This document shows positions 17,184 through 25,975 of a stretch of DNA of 64,000 nt, piece by piece (the first letter of the stretch is position 1; each line of letters opens with the position of its first letter). Source of the stretch: Williamsia muralis NBRC 105860 (GTDB lineage: Bacteria > Actinomycetota > Actinomycetes > Mycobacteriales > Mycobacteriaceae); assembly GCF_001598915.1 (NCBI RefSeq), contig NZ_BDAP01000002.1:496001-560000 (forward strand), given 5' to 3'. Both the position numbers and the translations under genes were made by a program. A model generated the notes under the pieces. The model was given only the letters and a program-made list of their open reading frames with translations. It was not told the DNA's origin and did not search any database.

Positions 17184-17922
17184 CCACAGCTGGCTCGACG
17201 AGCATGTCGAGCTGTATGCAATCAACGCCCTGGACGACGACGAGGTGGAACGCCTCGAACGCGAACTCGCCCAGGAAGCCGAACCCGTCCGGTCTCGGTA
17301 CCTGCAGGAAATCGGTCGCACTCGCGAAGCTCTCGTCGAGATGACCGCAGTGGACGCCACGCCCCCACCTCCCCAGCTGCGTGAGGCCGTACTCGCGGCT
17401 CTCCCAACGGCGTTGCCCCAGGCCGACGCGGCGCCGGCGAAGGTGATCAATCTGGCCGAACGCCGTCGACGGTTCAGCATCGCCGTCGGTGCCGCCGCAG
17501 CGGCGCTGATCCTCGTGATCGGCGGTGTGACGGTCGGGCGCGTCACCGCCCCCGAAGAGAAGGCGCCGGTCAGCGCGCTCGAACAACAGACCATGGCCAT
17601 TCTCGGATCGGCGGACATGCAGCTGAAGCGGGATTCGCTGAGCGACGGCGGCAGTGTCATCGTCGCGACCTCACGCGAGGCCAATCAGGCTGTTGTGATC
17701 GCTGAAGGCCTACCGCCCACGCCGCCCGGACAGACGTATCAGATGTGGTTGCTCGGCGAGGGCCACGATCCGACTTCGGTGGGCACGATGGGCGCCGAGC
17801 CCGTCCGGCAGGCCGTTCCGATCACGGATCTCACCGGTTCTGACCGCATCGCGGTGACCATCGAACCCGAGGGCGGCTCACCGCAGCCGACAGGCGAGGT
17901 CGTCACCGCAGTGCAGTTCTGA
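17176..17922 (+). CDS. rskA: Anti-sigma-K factor RskA
   Basis: 248 residues. The N-terminal cytosolic sigma-binding helices (LDEHVELYAINALDDDEVERLE, first 30 residues) carry no CHCC zinc motif, as usual for RskA. One membrane helix spans about 101-121, and the extracytoplasmic RskA domain follows, with TYQMWLLGEG and the closing ITDLTGSDRIAVTIEPEGGS. It holds SigK at the membrane until regulated proteolysis frees it. Overlap with sigK ensures stoichiometric synthesis. Confidence 0.92.
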   Translation: MADHSWLDEHVELYAINALDDDEVERLERELAQEAEPVRSRYLQEIGRTREALVEMTAVDATPPPPQLREAVLAALPTALPQADAAPAKVINLAERRRRFSIAVGAAAAALILVIGGVTVGRVTAPEEKAPVSALEQQTMAILGSADMQLKRDSLSDGGSVIVATSREANQAVVIAEGLPPTPPGQTYQMWLLGEGHDPTSVGTMGAEPVRQAVPITDLTGSDRIAVTIEPEGGSPQPTGEVVTAVQF

Positions 17923-18169
17923 CAACGTCTGTTGTTCATTTGCGTGGCCCAAACGCGCTGATCAAAGAGGCATCAGCCGAGATCTGTGTCACTCATCGCA
18001 GTGCGCTATGCCACACCGGACAGGCCATTTGGTCATGCTATGTTCCATCAAAGTGATGTGGCGTGCGCGTGTCGTGCGCCACATCAGGCATTGGTGGGCA
18101 AAAAATTCTGGGCGGCGAAAACCGGGCCGCACCGTGTGACTTGCCCGCACCCATGACGAGGGAGCGTGT
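17923..18169 (+). promoter_or_regulatory. Leader region of the pnt operon with an inverted repeat
   Basis: 247 bases without a gene. TGATGTGGCG at 18054-18063 pairs perfectly with CGCCACATCA at 18077-18086 (10-bp arms, 13-nt loop). It could be an operator or a leader stem, 84 bases before the pntAA start. TATGTT at 18039-18044 might be a -10. A GACGAGGGAG purine tract at 18155-18164 is the ribosome-binding region. Confidence 0.5.
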
Positions 18170-19264
18170 ATGAGTGTCGGCGTTGTGCGCGAGACGGCTG
18201 CGGGGGAGCGTCGGGTCGCGTTGGTTCCGAAGGTTGCGGCGTCTTTGGTGAACAAGGGTGTGTCGGTGATCGTGGAGTCCGGCGCGGGTCTGGGTGCGCT
18301 CATTCCCGATGAGTTGTATGTGGCTGCTGGTGCGTCGATCGGTGATGCGTGGTCGGCCGATGTGGTGGTGAAGGTCGATGCACCCACCGATGAGGAGATC
18401 GGCAAGCTCAAGTCGGGGTCGTCGTTGATCGGGTTCTTGGCTCCGCGGAATGCCGAAAACCAGATCGGTGCACTCAAGTCTGCCGGGGTGCAGGGGTTTG
18501 CGGTGGAGGCGATTCCGCGGATTTCGCGTGCGCAGTCGATGGATGCGTTGTCGTCGCAGGGCAACGTCTCGGGCTACAAGGCCGTGATCTTGGCTGCTGA
18601 GCGTTCCACCCGCTTCTTTCCGATGTTGACCACGGCGGCGGGCACGGTGAAGCCGGCGACGGTACTGGTGCTCGGGGTGGGTGTGGCCGGGTTGCAGGCG
18701 TTGGCGACGGCAAAGCGTCTGGGTGCACGGACCACCGGGTATGACGTGCGTCCGGAGGTGGCCGAGCAGGTCAAATCTGTGGGCGGTCAGTGGCTGGATC
18801 TGGGTATCGACGCTGCCGGTGAGGGTGGTTATGCCCGTGAACTCACCGACGACGAGCGGGCCAAGCAGCAGCAGGCCCTCGAGGACGCGATCAAGGGATT
18901 TGACGTGGTGATCACCACCGCCCTGGTGCCCGGTCGCCCGGCGCCGCGTCTGGTGACCGCTGCTGCGGTGGAAGGCATGAAGCCGGGCTCGGTGGTGGTG
19001 GATCTGGCCGGTGAGACCGGCGGCAACTGCGAGCTGACCGAACCGGGCCAGGACGTGGTCAAGCACGACGTGATGATCTGCTCGCCGCTGAACCTGCCTG
19101 CTGGGATGCCCGAACATGCCTCGGAGCTGTACGCCAAGAACATTCTTGCGCTGCTGGAGTTGATGCTCGACGACGAGGGCAACCTCGCCCCGGACTTCGA
19201 CGACGAAGTGCTGGCCAAAGCGTGCGTGACGCGCGAGACGACTGACGTGAAGGCAGGTGCCTGA
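18170..19264 (+). CDS. pntAA: Proton-translocating NAD(P)+ transhydrogenase, alpha-1 subunit (NAD-binding)
   Basis: 364 residues. Soluble dI component with the alanine-dehydrogenase/PNT N-terminal domain (GVVRETAAGERRVALVP) and the NAD site VLVLGVGVAGLQALATAKRLGA at about 164-185. The RQD-type contact region is QGNVSGYKAV. It binds NAD(H) and exchanges hydride with the NADP(H) on PntB. The subunit is split into two genes as in many actinobacteria and Rhodospirillum. Codons here are unusually rich in GGT, GTG and TTG compared with the neighbours, perhaps reflecting high expression or older origin. Confidence 0.95.
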   Translation: MSVGVVRETAAGERRVALVPKVAASLVNKGVSVIVESGAGLGALIPDELYVAAGASIGDAWSADVVVKVDAPTDEEIGKLKSGSSLIGFLAPRNAENQIGALKSAGVQGFAVEAIPRISRAQSMDALSSQGNVSGYKAVILAAERSTRFFPMLTTAAGTVKPATVLVLGVGVAGLQALATAKRLGARTTGYDVRPEVAEQVKSVGGQWLDLGIDAAGEGGYARELTDDERAKQQQALEDAIKGFDVVITTALVPGRPAPRLVTAAAVEGMKPGSVVVDLAGETGGNCELTEPGQDVVKHDVMICSPLNLPAGMPEHASELYAKNILALLELMLDDEGNLAPDFDDEVLAKACVTRETTDVKAGA

Positions 19265-19265
19265 G

Positions 19266-19592
19266 ATGTATACGGGTCTATTGGCAAATATCGCGATCTT
19301 GGTGTTGGCGGGTTTTGTGGGTTTCGCCGTCATCTCGAAGGTCCCCAACACTTTGCACACGCCGTTGATGTCGGGTACCAACGCCATTCACGGCATCGTG
19401 GTGCTGGGTGCGTTGATCGTGTTGGGTCGCTTGCCTGATGACGCCCCGTGGGGTGTGCGGATCATCGCGTTTGTCGCGTTGATCTTCGGAACCCTCAACG
19501 TGGTCGGTGGGTTCTTGGTGACCGATCGGATGCTGGGCATGTTCAAGAGTAAGAAGGCGCCGGTCGCGCCGGCCGAGGGAGCTGACAAATGA
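19266..19592 (+). CDS. pntAB: NAD(P)+ transhydrogenase, alpha-2 (membrane) subunit
   Basis: 108 residues from the ATG at 19266, one base after the pntAA stop. Three hydrophobic helices (about 5-24, 37-55, 63-82) including the family NAIHGIVVLGAL segment, and a charged C-terminal tail. It supplies part of the proton channel of the transhydrogenase. ATG of pntB overlaps the stop by 4 bases. Confidence 0.94.
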   Translation: MYTGLLANIAILVLAGFVGFAVISKVPNTLHTPLMSGTNAIHGIVVLGALIVLGRLPDDAPWGVRIIAFVALIFGTLNVVGGFLVTDRMLGMFKSKKAPVAPAEGADK

Positions 19593-21031
19593 ACAACCTC
19601 GTCCAGATCCTCTACATCGTTGCGTTCTCACTGTTCATTTTCGGTTTGTCCGGGCTGACAGGTCCCAAGACCGCGGTCCGTGGCAACTGGATTGCCGCGG
19701 CCGGTATGGGTTTGGCCGTTGTCGCGACGCTCATCGACATCCGTGACACCTATGCCATCAACTGGATCCTGATCGCAGCGGGTCTGCTGATCGGTGTGAT
19801 CTTGGGTGTGCCTCCGGCCAAACGCACCAAGATGACGGCGATGCCGCAGTTGGTGGCGTTGTTCAACGGTGTCGGTGGTGGCACGGTCGCGTTGATCGCG
19901 TGGGCCGAGTTCATCGAGACGGCAGGGTTTTCCGAGTTCAAGCACGGTGAGTCGCCGACCATCCACATCGTGATCGGGTCGCTGTTCGCGGCGATCATCG
20001 GTTCGGTGTCGTTCTGGGGTTCGCTGATCGCTTTCCTCAAGCTGCAGGAGTTGATGAACAAGAAGGTCGAGAAGGCATTCGTCAAGAACGCCAAGACCTT
20101 CCAGCTCGCCAATATCGCCCTGTTGATCGTTGCTGTGGCGGCGTGTGTGTTCATCGGCGTCAACGCCACCCCGGGTGAGGGTTCGTCGCAGTGGTGGATC
20201 GTGCTGGTGCTGATCGCCGCGGGCATCATGGGGTTGTTCGTGGTGCTGCCGATCGGCGGCGCCGACATGCCCGTGGTGATCTCGCTGCTCAACGCGATGA
20301 CCGGATTGTCGGCAGCGGCAGCCGGTTTGGCGCTCAACAACACCGCGATGATCGTGGCCGGCATGATCGTCGGTGCGTCGGGTTCGATCTTGACCAACCT
20401 GATGGCCACGGCGATGAACCGGTCCATCCCGGCGATCGTGTTCGGGTCGTTCGGTGGGGGCGGGGATGCAGCGGTGGGCGGTCCGGCCGGTGAGCAGGGC
20501 ACCGTCAAGGCCACCTCGGCCGCCGATGCGGCGATCCAGATGGCCTATGCCTCGCAGGTGATCGTGGTTCCCGGTTACGGGCTCGCGGTGGCGCAGGCTC
20601 AGCATGCGGTCAAGGACATGGCGAGCATCCTCGAAGACAAGGGTGTGGAGGTCAAGTACGCCATCCACCCGGTCGCCGGTCGTATGCCCGGGCACATGAA
20701 TGTGCTTCTGGCAGAGGCTGATGTCGAGTACGACGCGATGAAGGAAATGGATGACATCAACGGTGAGTTCTCGCGCACCGACGTCACCCTGGTAATCGGC
20801 GCCAACGACGTGACCAACCCGGCCGCCCGCAACGATCCGTCGTCCCCGATCCACGGGATGCCGATCCTGAACGTCGACCAGTCCCGCTCGGTCATCGTCC
20901 TCAAACGAGGCATGGCCTCGGGTTACGCCGGTATCGACAACCCGTTGTTCACCGCACCGGGCACCTCGATGCTCTTCGGCGACGCCAAGAAGTCCGTCGG
21001 CCTGGTCATCGAAGAACTCAAAGCGCTCTAG
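19589..21031 (+). CDS. pntB: NAD(P)+ transhydrogenase, beta subunit
   Basis: 480 residues. Nine or so membrane helices in the first 270 residues (with GSVSFWGSLIAFLKL), then the NADP-binding dIII domain: VIVVPGYGLAVAQAQHAV near 329-346 and the KRGMASGYAGIDNPLF loop at about 435-450. It uses the proton gradient to push hydride from NADH to NADP+, feeding NADPH for biosynthesis or oxygenases. The operon is closed by two hairpins directly after the stop. Confidence 0.95.
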   Translation: MNNLVQILYIVAFSLFIFGLSGLTGPKTAVRGNWIAAAGMGLAVVATLIDIRDTYAINWILIAAGLLIGVILGVPPAKRTKMTAMPQLVALFNGVGGGTVALIAWAEFIETAGFSEFKHGESPTIHIVIGSLFAAIIGSVSFWGSLIAFLKLQELMNKKVEKAFVKNAKTFQLANIALLIVAVAACVFIGVNATPGEGSSQWWIVLVLIAAGIMGLFVVLPIGGADMPVVISLLNAMTGLSAAAAGLALNNTAMIVAGMIVGASGSILTNLMATAMNRSIPAIVFGSFGGGGDAAVGGPAGEQGTVKATSAADAAIQMAYASQVIVVPGYGLAVAQAQHAVKDMASILEDKGVEVKYAIHPVAGRMPGHMNVLLAEADVEYDAMKEMDDINGEFSRTDVTLVIGANDVTNPAARNDPSSPIHGMPILNVDQSRSVIVLKRGMASGYAGIDNPLFTAPGTSMLFGDAKKSVGLVIEELKAL

Positions 21032-21037
21032 AGCTGA

Positions 21038-21100
21038 CACCGAAGCCGGTGGGGGCCAACCCCTCCGGCTTCGGTGAGTTCCTCCGGTTGCAACCGGAGG
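21038..21100. terminator. Double hairpin between pntB and the convergent acyl-CoA dehydrogenase gene
   Basis: CACCGAAGCCGG (21038-21049) and CCGGCTTCGGTG (21065-21076) form a perfect 12-bp stem. CCTCCGGTTGCAACCGGAGG at 21081-21100 is a perfect 20-base palindrome. They sit 7 bases after the pntB stop and 20 before the end of the minus-strand gene. No T-tracts; together they look like a bidirectional terminator. Confidence 0.75.
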
Positions 21101-21119
21101 TCGTGGCCGTAGCCGGAGG

Positions 21120-22892
21120 TCAGAACCAGTTCGGGTCGGCGTCCAGAGTTGTGCGGTCCAGGTCGGCCAGCAGATCGAACTGCGGGCCGGTGCGGGGCAG
21201 TTCATATCGATAGAAGTATTGGGCCGCAGCACGTTTGCCGTCGTAGAAGTCGCCCTGTGCACCGTCGGCCGCGATGAGTTGCTCGAGCCACATCCAGGCG
21301 ATCACCACGTGTCCGGCGGCCTCGAGGTAGATCGATGAATTCGCCAGACTGACCGCCGGGTCACCGGCGGACCATAGCTGCCCGGTGACCTCGACCAAGC
21401 GATCGACGGCCGCCCGCAAGGCGTCTGCCTTGGCTGCGTCCACGCCCGCGGCCCGGTCGATGGTGGCGGAGATGGCGTCGACGAGCAGCTGTAGCCCTGC
21501 GCCGCCCTTCATCACCACTTTGCGGCCGAGTAGATCCAGACCCTGAATGCCGTGCGTGCCTTCGTGAATGGGGTTGAGGCGGTTGTCCCGGTAGAGCTGC
21601 TCGACATCGAACTCTTTGGTGTAGCCGTATCCTCCGAGCACCTGGATGGCCAGGCTGTTCGCTTCCAGACACCACTGCGATGGCCAGCTCTTCGCGATCG
21701 GGGTGAGGACGTCGAGCAGGAACTCGATCCGGGCGGCTTCTTCCGGCGAGGGAGCAGTCTGCTGTTCGTCGACCAACTTGGAGCAGTAGAGGCCCAGGGC
21801 CAGGGCTCCCTCCACGTATGACTTCTGCGCCAACAGCATTCGTTTGACATCGGCGTGCTCGATGATGGGCACCGGCGCGGAGGCCGGGTCCTTGCTGGTG
21901 GGCACGCGGCCCTGCGTGCGGGTCTTGGCGTACTCCAGCGACTGCTGATAACCGGCGTAGCCGAGTGAGGTGGCCAGGAACCCGACACCGATCCGGGCCT
22001 CGTTCATCATCCGGAACATGTACGACAGGCCGCGATGAACGTCGCCCACGAGATAGCCGACCGCACCGGTTTCCGGCGCCGGCTGATACTTGCCCTCCCC
22101 GAAATTCAGCAGGGTGTTGGTGGTGCCGCGGTTACCCATCTTGTGGTTGAGGCCCACCAGCACAACGTCATTGCGGGTTCCGTCGGCAAGGAACTTCGGC
22201 ACCACGAACAGCGAGATGCCTTTGACGCCCGGGCCGCCATCGGGTGCCTTGGCCAGCACGAGATGCACGATGTTCTCGGACAATTCGTGATCTCCGCCGG
22301 AGATCCACATCTTGGTGCCGGTGATGCGATAGCTGCCGTCGTCGACGGGCACCGCCTTGGTGGTGATGTCGGCGAGCGATGAACCGGCCTGCGGTTCGGA
22401 CAGGCACATGGTGCCGAAGAAACGGCCTTCGAGCATCGGCCGCACCCAGGTGTCGATCTGCTCGTCGGTGCCGTACTCCACCAACAGGTTCGCGTTCGCC
22501 ATCGTCAGGAAGGGATACGACGACGTGGATGCGTTGGCGGATTGGAACCACGCCATGGCGGCACGGGTCACCACCGTGGGCAGCTGCATGCCCCCGACCT
22601 CTTCATCGAATTGGGCCGCGATGAAGCCGGCCTTGCTGAACTCGTCGAGTGCGGCGCCGACCTCGTCGATCATCTCGACCTTGCCGTCGGCACCCATCGT
22701 GGGCTCGTTCTGGTCGGCCTTCTTGTTGTGTGGGGCAAACCGCTTGAGGGCGATGTCTTCGCTGAGGTCGAGGACGCTGTCGAACGTCTCTCGGGAATGC
22801 TCGGAGTAGCGTTCGCGCTCGATCAACGCGGTGGCATCAAGCCATTCGTAGAGCATGAAGTCGAGATCGCGTCGGGAAAGTGGGGCGGCCAT
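21120..22892 (-). CDS. Acyl-CoA dehydrogenase, long (FadE5/DmdC-type)
   Basis: 590 residues, the large form with an N-terminal extension and a C-terminal extra helical domain, as in mycobacterial FadE5 and DmdC. Visible: CLSEPQAGSSLADITT (about 178-193) at the FAD/substrate interface, MWISGGDHEL, and QVLGGYGYTKEFDVEQLYRDNRLNPIHEGTHGIQ, whose glutamate (E in HEGTHG) is the likely catalytic base. It desaturates an acyl-CoA in beta-oxidation. Divergent from a crotonase across 186 bases, which fits the next step of the cycle. GGAGATCC precedes the ATG. Confidence 0.94.
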   Translation of the reverse strand: MAAPLSRRDLDFMLYEWLDATALIERERYSEHSRETFDSVLDLSEDIALKRFAPHNKKADQNEPTMGADGKVEMIDEVGAALDEFSKAGFIAAQFDEEVGGMQLPTVVTRAAMAWFQSANASTSSYPFLTMANANLLVEYGTDEQIDTWVRPMLEGRFFGTMCLSEPQAGSSLADITTKAVPVDDGSYRITGTKMWISGGDHELSENIVHLVLAKAPDGGPGVKGISLFVVPKFLADGTRNDVVLVGLNHKMGNRGTTNTLLNFGEGKYQPAPETGAVGYLVGDVHRGLSYMFRMMNEARIGVGFLATSLGYAGYQQSLEYAKTRTQGRVPTSKDPASAPVPIIEHADVKRMLLAQKSYVEGALALGLYCSKLVDEQQTAPSPEEAARIEFLLDVLTPIAKSWPSQWCLEANSLAIQVLGGYGYTKEFDVEQLYRDNRLNPIHEGTHGIQGLDLLGRKVVMKGGAGLQLLVDAISATIDRAAGVDAAKADALRAAVDRLVEVTGQLWSAGDPAVSLANSSIYLEAAGHVVIAWMWLEQLIAADGAQGDFYDGKRAAAQYFYRYELPRTGPQFDLLADLDRTTLDADPNWF

Positions 22893-23078
22893 GTGGATCT
22901 CCTAGCGTCCGAGCACGGTAAGGCTGTTCGACTTCCATACAACCACCGGACGAGCGTGCGGTGGCTCCGGACCTTGCCCCGTCAGGCCCGGCCACGCCGA
23001 GCAAAACGCGGTAGGAGCGATCCGGTGTCCGGACGTGCGAATGTGGATTAACTTGTCCGCCTTCGACGGGAGAAATCC

Positions 23079-23972
23079 ATGCCCCGATACCTGACCTACG
23101 AGCTCATCGACGACGGCGCCATCGCCCGGATCATGCTGGACCGGCCGAAGACGCGCAACGCTCAGAACCGCGGATTGCTTGTTGAACTCGACGAGGCATT
23201 CAAGGCCGCGGAGGCAGACGACCGGGTGAGGGTGATCATCCTCGGCGGCACCGGACCCATGTTCACCTCCGGCCACGACCTCGGGTCGTCGGACGACCGG
23301 GCCGAGCGAGCACCCGGCCCGGACCAGCATCCGACCATGTCCACCTATGGCGGGACCAAAGCGGGCACCGAAGCCCGGATGCTGCAGGAGTGGCACTTCT
23401 TCTTCGACAACACCCGGCGGTGGCGCAATCTCCGCAAGATCACCATCGCCCAGACGCATGGCACGGTGTACGCCGCGGGTCTGATGCTGGCGTGGGCCTG
23501 CGACCTCATCACCGCGGACACCGACACGATGTTTGCCGACGTGGTCGGGTCGCGCCTGGGCATGTGTGGTGTCGAGTATTTCGGTCATCCGTGGGAGTTC
23601 GGGCCGAGACGGGCCAAAGAGCTACTGCTGACCGGGGATTCGATCAGCGCGCAGGAGGCGCATCAGATCGGGATGGTGAGCAAGATCTTCGCCCCCGACG
23701 AACTCGCCGACAAGACCCTGGATCTGGCTCGCCGGATCGCTCAGCGTCCGACGGTTGCCTCCCTGCTGATCAAGGAATCGGTGAATCAGTCCGTCGACAA
23801 CATGGGCTTCTACAACGCGCTGAACGCCTGCTTCTCGCTGCACCAGATCAACCATGCCCACTGGGCCGAGGTGACGGCAGGCGAGACGATCATCGGTACT
23901 CCCGACCACGGCGTCGAGAGCTGGAAGACCGCCGCGCCCGTTCACGAACGACAGGTCGATTCGCCCTGGTGA
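23079..23972 (+). CDS. Enoyl-CoA hydratase/isomerase family protein (crotonase)
   Basis: 297 residues. The crotonase oxyanion-hole elements are FTSGHDLGSSDD near 63-74 and AQTHGTVYAAGLMLAWACD at about 125-143. There is no clear Glu pair of a hydratase, so isomerase or thioesterase-type chemistry is possible. GGGAGAAATCC precedes the ATG at 23079. Divergent from the large acyl-CoA dehydrogenase, so both probably act on the same acyl-CoA. The C-terminal AETIIGTPDHGVESWKTAAPV-type tail resembles mycobacterial EchA proteins, but I cannot name one. Confidence 0.9.
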   Translation: MPRYLTYELIDDGAIARIMLDRPKTRNAQNRGLLVELDEAFKAAEADDRVRVIILGGTGPMFTSGHDLGSSDDRAERAPGPDQHPTMSTYGGTKAGTEARMLQEWHFFFDNTRRWRNLRKITIAQTHGTVYAAGLMLAWACDLITADTDTMFADVVGSRLGMCGVEYFGHPWEFGPRRAKELLLTGDSISAQEAHQIGMVSKIFAPDELADKTLDLARRIAQRPTVASLLIKESVNQSVDNMGFYNALNACFSLHQINHAHWAEVTAGETIIGTPDHGVESWKTAAPVHERQVDSPW

Positions 23973-24072
23973 GGGTGCGCCGAGGGCGGCGGTTCGGCGC
24001 CGGACGGCGATCGCGCGCTTGTTACTGACCTGAGACCGCGTGGGTGCGAGGCCGTAGCTCTGGTGCCCTACT

Positions 24073-24981
24073 GTGGCTGTAGTGACTCATGTTGCGCGTG
24101 TGACGCGCATAAACCGGACGTTTGTGGTTGCCGCGGCGGCAATCGGCATGTCCACCGGGGCGGTGGCCATGGTTCCGACTGTGATCAGCCCAACCATCGC
24201 CGTGATGCCGACCGCGTCGGCAGGCGACGTGACCGGCATGTACAACGCCGCCCAGCTGGGGTTCCGCACCGGCGACATCGGGACCGGTCTGAACGCCTTG
24301 CGCAGGTTGCTCGCAGCGAACCCGCGCGACGCTGATGCACTGGCGCTCCAGGCGCTGTGGTCGGACTACAACGCCGACAGGGCCACCACCCAGGCGGCGG
24401 TGAACGCATTGCAGAGCGTCGATCCCGCTCGCGCAGCGGTGATCTCGCGGGCGCTGACCGCTGTCGACACGGGAGTACTGGTCGGTCCCGATCCGGTACC
24501 GCGCCTGCTGTCGCCGTCCACCGGCATCGTTCTCATCGGTGTCGGCCCGCCGGCGGCCGGTGGTTTCGATGGCGAGATGACCGCCCGGTTGGTGGCGGCC
24601 TGGCTTCAGGCCGTGGCGGCCCCACGGTCGCCCATCATCGTCGTCGGCAACAAGCCGGGCATCCGAGAATGGCTGACGGCAAAGGCCATCGCTTCGTCGA
24701 TGATTCACGTGGAACCACGCGCAACCACCCTGGTGCAGAGCGCACTGCTCGGTGCCGCGAAAGCCGCGGAGCTGCGACTTCGCGACGTGGTGCTGGTGAC
24801 CTCGCCCGACCAGGTGCGCCGCGCGGCAGTCGACTTCCAGGTCGCCGGCGTCAAGGTGGCCCGTGCGACGACAACAATCACCGATCTGTTCGCTCATGTG
24901 GCCGTGCCTGCGAAGGTGGACCAGTGGGACATCTACCTCGACGCCTCTCGCGTGCTCGGCCTTCCCGACACCAGGGGCTGA
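24073..24981 (+). CDS. Exported protein with possible DUF218/YdcF-type domain
   Basis: 302 residues from a GTG at 24073 (GTG 24082 also possible). The N-terminus has two Arg residues before a hydrophobic stretch (about 17-50), so export is likely. Residues about 52-130 form alanine-rich helix pairs resembling a TPR unit (RTGDIGTGLNALRRLLAANP). The rest has alternating strands and helices ending in VVLVTSPDQVRRAAVDFQVAG, which recalls the substrate-loop SxxxxxRA of DUF218 proteins. That assignment is tentative. It overlaps the next lipoprotein gene, so the two are coupled. Confidence 0.72.
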   Translation: MAVVTHVARVTRINRTFVVAAAAIGMSTGAVAMVPTVISPTIAVMPTASAGDVTGMYNAAQLGFRTGDIGTGLNALRRLLAANPRDADALALQALWSDYNADRATTQAAVNALQSVDPARAAVISRALTAVDTGVLVGPDPVPRLLSPSTGIVLIGVGPPAAGGFDGEMTARLVAAWLQAVAAPRSPIIVVGNKPGIREWLTAKAIASSMIHVEPRATTLVQSALLGAAKAAELRLRDVVLVTSPDQVRRAAVDFQVAGVKVARATTTITDLFAHVAVPAKVDQWDIYLDASRVLGLPDTRG

Positions 24982-25961
24982 GAGCCGAGCGCAGACCGAC
25001 AGCGCGCTTGATCCTTGTCGCGATCGTCGGGGTGCTGACAACAGCCTGTGCCCCCGGGATGATCTTCGGCCCCGACTTCGTGTTGTTCACCCCGAAGGCA
25101 GCCCCGATCGTCGACCGCGCCGACTGTCTGACCCCGGACATCTACACGGGATTGACCGGCCTGGGGCCGTGGCCCTCGGCGGACATCGCGCCGGCGCCTG
25201 AGCTCGGCTACCCACCTGACGGCTTCGAGCCGGTGTCCGTGGTGCGGTGTGAACTCGCGCAGAACCCGGCGGGGAACACAACAGTCGACGCCGTGTCACT
25301 GGCCGGCGATGTTGCCGCGGTGGTGGAGGCGTTCTCGATCGAATCGAGGCGCTACCCCGACAACGTATCGATCAGCTGCGCCATCAGTGTGGATCCGGCT
25401 GTCGGGCTGTGGCTGGTCGACTCCCGAGGTCGCGCATTCCGGCCGGCCTGGCCGTCGGTCCCGTGCAGTTTTCGGGAGGAGCCGCTTGATGCGCTCAGAG
25501 CGCTCCACGAAGTCGGACGGGAGTCGTTCGACACCGGGGTCCCGATCACGTTGCCCCGCAATTGCACCGAGCGATCGAGCGGAGGACTCCACGTCGACGA
25601 TGCCGCCCTGAAAGCCGTACGGCGCGAGGTGGCGGCTGGCGCCGATCCCGTCCTGTCCGTCCTGCCCCTGCCGATCGATGACGTGGGACCGCTGCAGGTG
25701 TGTCGTCACGGAGTGGACGAGCCGATACCCGGAGGGTGGCAGATCTGGTTGTCGGCGCACGAGAGTGCGCAGATGATCCGGTCGTACCTCGACGCACCTG
25801 TCGCACCTGCATGTGGCGTTGCCGCCACACGGATGGCTTCGGTGGTCTTGCGTCGAGCGGATGGCTCGGGTGGATCGAGTGTGTCGGTGGAGCTCGACGG
25901 ATGCCGGCGCCTCGGGGACGGTGCCGCGCCTGCCTCGCTGATCGACCGCCTCAGCCGATAG
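24924..25961 (+). CDS. Putative lipoprotein of unknown function
   Basis: 345 residues if started at the GTG at 24924, which has AAGGTGG upstream and overlaps the previous gene by 58 bases; a TTG at 25008 is the alternative but gives a signal peptide without positive charge. With the longer start an Arg-rich n-region precedes LILVAIVGVLTTAC, a lipobox with the lipid-modified cysteine at about 41. The mature part has at least seven further cysteines (in VRCELAQ, ISCAIS, VPCSF, NCTER, QVCRHG, ACGVA, DGCRR), suggesting disulfides outside the membrane. No recognised domain. Confidence 0.72.
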   Translation: MGHLPRRLSRARPSRHQGLRAERRPTARLILVAIVGVLTTACAPGMIFGPDFVLFTPKAAPIVDRADCLTPDIYTGLTGLGPWPSADIAPAPELGYPPDGFEPVSVVRCELAQNPAGNTTVDAVSLAGDVAAVVEAFSIESRRYPDNVSISCAISVDPAVGLWLVDSRGRAFRPAWPSVPCSFREEPLDALRALHEVGRESFDTGVPITLPRNCTERSSGGLHVDDAALKAVRREVAAGADPVLSVLPLPIDDVGPLQVCRHGVDEPIPGGWQIWLSAHESAQMIRSYLDAPVAPACGVAATRMASVVLRRADGSGGSSVSVELDGCRRLGDGAAPASLIDRLSR

Positions 25962-25975
25962 CGCGGCCCCGGGTG

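Noticed and set aside
19628-21262. 544-codon minus-strand frame opposite pntB
   Set aside because: PntB motifs are complete on the plus strand; the antisense frame runs through a terminator region.
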